DNA of 64,000 nucleotides, taken from NCBI GenBank assembly GCA_020747065.1, contig JAGMVK010000010.1:248001-312000 (forward strand). The letters run 5' to 3'. The notes beneath the pieces are model-generated. The model made no database searches. It was given only the letters and a program-made list of their open reading frames with translations, and was not told where the DNA came from. Within the stretch, counting starts at the first letter, position 1; every line of letters starts with the position of its first letter. The DNA comes from Cadophora sp. MPI-SDFR-AT-0126. Taxonomy: Eukaryota; Ascomycota; Leotiomycetes; Helotiales; Ploettnerulaceae. A program made the position numbers and the translations under genes. Positions 57,879 through 64,000 of the stretch are shown here, one piece after another.

Positions 57879-60800
57879 TCACTTCCCACCACTCTCAACA
57901 CCCATCGTCTCCGCATGTTGAATTTCGACTAATTCCCCATCCCCATCAGCATCATCTCCGCCTCCACTTCCCCCGACCGCACCACCCACACTCCCCACAC
58001 CCTTCGCAGCCTCCACATCCGCCTCCGCCATCTTAACATGCACAACCTCATCTTCATCATCATCCTCAATACTAGTCCTCCTCTTCGCCTCAGTTGTAAC
58101 ACTCAGTCTCCTCCTCCCGGCCGCCTTCCCATCCACACCAACCCCTAGGTCCAGCTCGGCTTCATGCTGCGACGCCGAGGCAAGTGCATGGCCGTACCCG
58201 CCATCGGAGTCATCGCTATCGATGTCATCATCGTCTTCGTCGCTCTGTACATCATCGTCGTTAGCACTGTCTCCGTTTCCATTTCTGTCTTTGCTTCTGT
58301 TTCTGCGAGAACGAGTACGACCACGACGGCTGACATGGCTTTCGGAACTGGAATTGGGATTGGAATTGGAGGAGCCAGAACTGGATCGCGACTTCGAGCC
58401 AGTCATGCCGCCGAAAGGCCACAGCGAGGGAAAGCTTGCTCGCCCGATGCCGATGCCGAGAGCAGTAGGGGAGTGGGGTGATGTGGTGGGAGGGGGTAGG
58501 AGGATCGGATGGTGCAGAATGACGGCAGGAGGGGAGGAGGAGAAGGAGGACGAGTAGGAGGTGCCATTCCCATTCCCTTCTCCGTTTCCAGCGTCGCTGG
58601 CGTTGGAGATAGAGACAGAGGCGGAGTTGGAGGTAGAGTTGAAGTCATCAGAACTAGGGATACCCACATTCTTCCCATGGTCTTCCCTTGCCAGCTTGAG
58701 CAATTCGCGCTCCTCACTACTGTGAGTTCTCTTCCCTGACCCGGACCCGACGAGACCGAGACTTTCGTCCTCGCCTTCGATATCGCCGATACTGAAATCG
58801 CCATCGTTGTCGGAATCGTCGTCTTCGTCGGCCGCGAAGGGGTTCAGGTTCTTCTGGTGCTCGGCTTCTTCAGCTCGCTGCTCACTGTTGGGTGAGATCG
58901 CGTTCTCGGCGTTCTGTTTTGAGTGCAGGGCTAGTCTGGCTGCCAGTTGGCGACGGGCTCGAGATGGTGGAATAGCGAGAGGAGGAGGTGGAGGGGGTGG
59001 TAGTGAGGGTGGTTCGAGGTCGGAGCTCGTGGCTGTCGTGGTTGATGGCGTGGAGATGTAGCGTGAGAACTAAGAAAGGTTAAAACGTCAGTAAATGCTA
59101 GGTTTGTGAAGATCACACACGATGACATGAGAAGGCACTGAAATCGAATTTCGGCTCAGTGGAGCGAAATACATCGCAGGATGTGACATGTCAGATCATC
59201 CTTAGCAACCAATCGCAAAGGAGAGACTGGTTCGAAAATGGTAAAATTTTGGAACTGGTCTCCCGATATTGACAAGATCGCCAAAACCACGCCAAAGAGA
59301 GACGCCCATCTTCCACCATGCAGTTATAATGTACAAGAAAACACAAGCAGAGCTCATTCATCACGGACGGTACCCTCGGGAAACAAAGGGGTCTCGCGAT
59401 CGAGTTGCTCCAAATATTCGTAATCGACTTCTTCGTCGTCGAATTTGTCAAGATTAGGAGCTGGAGGAACAGAATGACCCACTTCAGCTGCGCCACTATT
59501 GTTCCTTGCTCCATCATCATCATTGTCCTCGTCCATCTCGTCGTCCTCTTCATCACTTGAACTCCCGAATCCGCTAAGAAGTGTTCCGCCGCTGAGGGCG
59601 AATGTTGATGTCCCGTTACCATTAGCGAGATCGATGCTATCGAGTCCTGCTGAACCGTTCAGACCAGCATCTGCAAGAGCAGATGATGCACCGCCGAAAT
59701 TAGTCGCAGCGTTGACTGCGTTCATAACAGCTTGCCGCGGTCCTACCGACATATCTGGTCGTACACCTCCGAGGATAGCGTTGTCTCGTTCTCTTGTTTC
59801 TGCAAGAGTGACCTCCACATATGTAACCCATTCTCCGTTCATGACTTTGTCCAGGACTGAATCTGATAACAACTCGGGTGGATGTCTTTCTGTGAATTTT
59901 ACAACCTCCTCGGCAATGAGTGTCAGGTGACCCATGTACCCCAGTCTCATTCTACTCTTCTCTTGAGCTTCGTCGCTCTTCTTTTGTCCATCAACAATGC
60001 GCATGGTAATGTCGCCCGTCTCGAAAAGATCAATAGCAAGAGATCGGTTGAAGCCGCGGTCCATAGGGCCATTGAAAACCTGTTGTACAACGTCATAGAC
60101 GACATTATGTAGGAAGTTATTCCAAGGAAATCGGAAAAAGAAATCCTACAAGTGTTAATATGGAATGTCTAGGCAGAATGGCCGAACTTACTAGTATTGT
60201 TGGAACAACCTTGTGTTCAACAAATTGCATTTTTAGAAAGTCCCCCACGACTGGGCTGCTTTGTACATCTTCCATGGATTGCTGGTTATGTTCATCCGTG
60301 TTACTCATCATAATCGAATTAGAGCTGTCCCCAGCTTCTCCCATCGTTGTGTCGAGACTTTCAACACTTTGAGCCACCTCAGGTGCAGGTGGTGGGACGA
60401 GATCCTGAGCCGGCTCGGCTTTCTTCGCAAATAAGGGCGCTGGCTTATCCTCTGGATGCGCGAGAGAATCCAGCGAATCGGCTGGGGGTACCTCCATTAC
60501 AGGAGCCTGCTGCTCAGCTGGCCTTTCCTCAACCTTTGGACTGCAAGCAGATTCCTCTGATGATTCAGGGGAAGGCTTGCTGTCTCCGCTAGTGGAAACA
60601 TCGCTGTCTTCGGTTGCAGTATCGACGGAGGGTGGTGGTGAAGTCATGGCTGTGTCCTGCTGGATCTCGAGAGAATTGACTTGCTGAGATAGTTCCTTCG
60701 TTGGTGAAAGTGGCATTACGGCCATTTCAGGATCTTCGAGATGGCGATCTTCCTCTGACTTCAAACGTGGAGAGCTTAATGGCTCATCAACGAATTCTTC

Positions 60801-62421
60801 GTCATCCGTGGCTCTAAGGGAGAATGGTCGAAGACCAGACGGGTTGAGAAGATCCTCCGGATCCGGCTTCTCATCAAAATCATCCTTGGCATCGTCTCCA
60901 AGATCGGCAGCATGCGTAACTTCCTCAAATCCGTCATCATCAGAAGCATTTTGTACTTCAAGTTTTCGTGATCCATCTGGCGACCCGAGACGAGTCTGAG
61001 TCGAGGATTTCATCGTTAAGTCATCATTGGAATTTCCAGCTTGGTTTGAGGAAATGAGTAGCTTGCCCTCAGCCTTGAGCCTCTCTCGTTCTGCGTCTCT
61101 GGTCTTGACAAATTCCTCACTGCCAACTTCGTTCAGCAGTCCCATGTTACTGCAATGGAGAAGCTCAGCCATCAGTTCGCAGGTCTTGAATCTGTCGAAG
61201 CCCAAGGGCTCAATCTTGCCTCCAAACGCAGCATTCAGTTCCTTCCTTCGAATCGTTACTGGCCCGTCTCCACCTCCAATGGTATGGTTGGGGCTGAGAA
61301 TAAGCTCCATAAAATCTGGAACTCGTTGGGCAAACATCCGTAATAAGGTACCGAGATAAATCGGGTCTCGACTCGAAGGCACTGTATTTGCTTCCGCGCC
61401 GACATCAGGGTCGTAATCGGAGTTGTTTTTCCGAATCACTTCAATAACAATCCCGACACCAACTGTTAGTGGGTTGCCGCCCTTGAGCATATCTGATATT
61501 AACTTCTCGATACATGGCTGGGAGACCAATTGTCGTGTCAATTCATTTGGACCAATGCAAGACTGCTCGTTTTGAGACGCGTTTGCAGATATTGTGATGA
61601 TGGCTTTCAGGAAATCTCCAGCGGATGTCTGTGTTGCCCAAGAGTGTTCTGAGGAGAGGAAGGAAAGTAGAATGGGCATCAAATCCTGGGAGTGTAACCA
61701 CTGTCATGTACTTGTTAGCAGATTGCACATTTCTCAAATCTGGAAGCCATACATCAACAATTCCTTGACCACCTTCAGCCTTTTCCAAGCTTATGATTTT
61801 CAGTAGGAGATCCATAACCATAGGCGAATCTACGTGCTGAAGCATGTTCTTCACCGCTCCGTCGAGGGACTTGAAGAGGTCAAGCATCTCCTCGGTTTTC
61901 TTGTCGAGAAGCGCTTCATTGACCTTGGTAAAATAACTGGCTTGGAGGGGATCGAGTGGCGGGGGTAGCTTCAGGAAGTCCCAGAATTTCCGCAGTAGCG
62001 GTTGATTTTCGATGAGAGATTCACATATCGACCAGTTGTCCGACGATAATACCTCTGCAGCAACGTATGCATATCGATTCCGCTTCTTCTCCTTCTCATC
62101 TTCCTCGTCCTCAGCAGGTCCACGGGACTGTGAAAATGATAGGCCCTTGCCCTTGGACTCGATATCCTCTTCTTTTTCTTCTGCAGCCGCCGGCTCGGGT
62201 TCCTCAACTACCACGGTTTCCAATTTCGGAGCTACCACATATTCCAGCAAACGCTCCAATACCTTGTCCTCGCGCAAGAACTCGATAAGCTTGGTGTTGT
62301 GCTGTTTGAGCTCTTGTATCAGATCGCTCTCGTCAAGCAGCTCCTCGAGTGTAACGTCGGGTTTATCGAGGATGGTATCGATAGTGGAGATATTGGCGTA
62401 TCCGCCAAATCGCCAAAACAT
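57879..62421 (-). CDS. SAPS-domain Sit4-associated phosphatase regulator
   Basis: Five exons (61753-62421, 60192-61700, 59374-60145, 59121-59137, 57879-59069) close in phase to 1385 residues. The N-terminus MFWRFGGYANISTIDTIL is diagnostic of SAPS proteins. The SAPS domain runs to about residue 850, with ELLDESDLIQELKQHNTKLI, LLEYVV, PLLRKFWDFL, VTIRRKELNAAFGG, PTILDFFFRFPWNNFLHNVV and TGDITMRIVDGQK. An acidic Ser/Pro-rich insert lies in exon 2, and a Gly/Asp/Glu/Ser-rich tail follows. In yeast SAPs bind the PP2A-like phosphatase Sit4 and link it to TOR and cell-cycle control. The 3' end depends on a 17-nt exon (59121-59137), the only path I found that joins exon 3 in phase to the tail; without it the protein would stop at 59354. 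The front half is certain. Confidence 0.87.
59121..59137 (-). other. proposed 17-nt microexon of the SAPS gene
   Basis: Flanked by TTTCAG acceptor and GTGTGTG donor; adds VPSHVI-type residues and shifts phase 1 to phase 0. Upstream intron 236 bp, downstream 51 bp. Confidence 0.5.
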
Positions 62422-64000
62422 CTTGATTTACGTGACAGCACTCGTCTGCCACCGGTAGCTGGGCGGCGGATCGAGGTATGAGGTATTTCTGCAGACAAAC
62501 AATCGCTGGAAGATGGTCATGCGAGTATTCTCGTCAATAGTGGAGCCGCAAAATCGGGGCGAAAAGAACGCCAGGAGGCTGTCGCAATGCGCGGATATGA
62601 TCTATCTGTCGCAGGGGGCTTCGGATGATGCTTCGGAGACAGACTGGTAGTTTAAAGGTCAGCTGGGACATGATCTAGTGGTCAAGGCACGTTGTTGACT
62701 CCGGTGAGGTTTGATTGTGGGACTGATGCCTGAGAATGGCCAGGCGCGATTCAGCCTTTCGCGAAGCCTCTGCGCAAGACCACAGTGTAGTGTGGGGAAA
62801 GAGGGACAATGAGAAGAGGGGCAGCCATACAAGCAAAGAATATGAGAGCAATGGGCGTAGTAATGTACAGGCCGAAGGTCGTGTGCCGGGGCGTGTAATA
62901 TGAAGACGTCGGAATTTTATTGAGGCTCAAATGCTGAGTTGGCAAGGAAGCCACGCTACGCCAGGTCGATAGCAGATGGATGGATGATTAAGAGTGCGAT
63001 GAGGAAGAAAGATCGGGTATCAAAGAATAACAAGAAAGAAGTGAAGTTAAGGCGTTCGTAGAAGTACAATAGAGGGTCGTATCGAGGGACAGGTGAAGCG
63101 TGAGGTTGAAGATGCGGCTTCTGATTGTTTGGTTTGAAGAAGGAGTGAGGTCGGGATTGTGCTGGGACGGCCTGGATGGTCAGGTAGGCGGAACAGGTCC
63201 TCTACCTCCGTAGGCGGAAGCTGCTTTCTTTTCCTGATATGATAATCTGGCTTAGCCTGGGCTGGGTTGGGTTGGGGTTGGCGTCCTGCCCTTCCCGTCG
63301 GATCCCTGCAGCCAGCAAGTATTTTGGTGGAGGGAGAGAGGGCAACACAAGTCAGAGCCCCTATTCCAGTTCTTGAGATGGGACGGGCAGCGACGTAAAT
63401 TGCTTGCTTGCTTGTTTCCGTTGATCTCTACATTGAGGCCGTTCGCAGCAGTTATGATTTAGGTAAATAAGCAATCCATATCTATATCTCGACCATCCAG
63501 GTCCACATGTGCTTCGACAATGCGGTATTGTCTTTGCCACGTCTTCTCCCATCCACGCATGGACAAAAGACAGCACATGCTGGGATGCACCTTTTTTTGA
63601 AACCAAATAAGAACGGGTTTGCCACGTGATGATCGGATCTTGCCGAATTTGAGCCGTCATGTTGGACCAATTACAATGGCTGGCTGTTAGGATGCAACAT
63701 GGACAAGTCCGTCTTAATGCATTGCGACACAGCCTTATGACCGTACCAGACCTGACCTGAGCTCTCTTCAGCGATCATTCAAACAAGAAACAACTCAAGT
63801 CCATCTTACAGCAGCATTAATCCGCCCGCTACAAAACGCATTTGTTTCTAATTAAACTATCACAGCTGCGTCTTATTTAGCTTCTCATTGCAGCTCAATA
63901 CCCCCGCTCCAGCCGATATCAAGTGTGGTAGCTTTGAACCATCAATTCCGTGGAATAGCCTTCCACGTACCACACAACGAACGCAGTACGACCATCCCGC
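62422..64000. other. 5' flank of the SAPS gene, no gene seen
   Basis: 1.58 kb. A TTGGG/TTGGGG-rich patch lies near 63.26-63.29 kb. The short frames have no domain. The final few hundred bases may belong to a gene outside the window. Confidence 0.45.

Noticed and set aside
59354..60064. Independent gene start at the ATG 60064 of the SAPS region
   Set aside because: It is an internal exon; the preceding intron joins it in phase to the SAPS core.
1..64000. tRNA, rRNA, CRISPR array, telomere repeat, or biosynthetic core gene (PKS/NRPS/terpene)
   Set aside because: Scanned by eye for T-loop-like motifs, regular repeats and synthase motifs; none found.

Overview
The window is nuclear DNA of a filamentous ascomycete (Pezizomycotina). 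The signs are many short GT-AG introns of about 44-130 bp with CTAAC/CTGAC-like branch sites, a HET-domain gene, a CAP20/perilipin-like gene, a CFEM-PTH11 receptor, a Zn2Cys6 regulator, and decayed genes whose stops look like repeat-induced point mutation (TGG to TAG/TGA, CAA to TAA). A leotiomycete (Helotiales-like) source is a guess from overall gene flavour, not proven. All exon boundaries were worked out by eye from splice consensus, reading phase and protein-family continuity.

Layout. 0-7.2 kb: 3' part of a HET gene, a 3.9 kb gene-poor stretch, a CAP20-like lipid-droplet protein and a low-complexity acidic protein. 8.2-10.1 kb: a MYND/DUF4470 pseudogene. 11.9-12.5 kb: a small secreted Asn/Gln-rich protein with no Lys or Arg in its mature part. 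15.3-21.4 kb: the most interesting block, a Zn2Cys6 regulator divergent from a 2,2-dialkylglycine decarboxylase-like PLP enzyme, followed by a nitrilase. 21.6-23.3 kb: housekeeping PSF3 (GINS) and mitochondrial Mn-SOD. 25.2-27.2 kb: a multi-pass membrane glycoprotein with an in-frame TGA. 29.1-29.5 kb: a small unknown protein. 33.3-40.3 kb: CFEM-PTH11 receptor, a protein with a metallothionein-like tail, a small heat shock protein and a protein with an N-terminal Cys/His segment. 40.6-46.1 kb: a sugar transporter and an SDR. 46.4-51.3 kb: decaying DNA with an MFS pseudogene, an FAD-oxidoreductase remnant and an inverted duplication. 51.8-55.2 kb: a zinc alcohol dehydrogenase and a membrane-anchored cupredoxin. 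55.7-56.5 kb: an AT-rich block that truncates a gene remnant. 57.9-62.4 kb: a SAPS-family Sit4-phosphatase regulator. The last 1.6 kb has no recognisable gene.

How genes may work together. The 15.3-21.4 kb trio could form a catabolic module: the nitrilase would turn an alpha-aminonitrile into a 2,2-dialkylglycine such as 2-aminoisobutyrate, and the decarboxylase-like enzyme would turn that into a ketone and CO2, under the linked regulator. This is inference from gene families and arrangement. Two CCGACGG sites in the shared divergent promoter are candidate regulator-binding sites.
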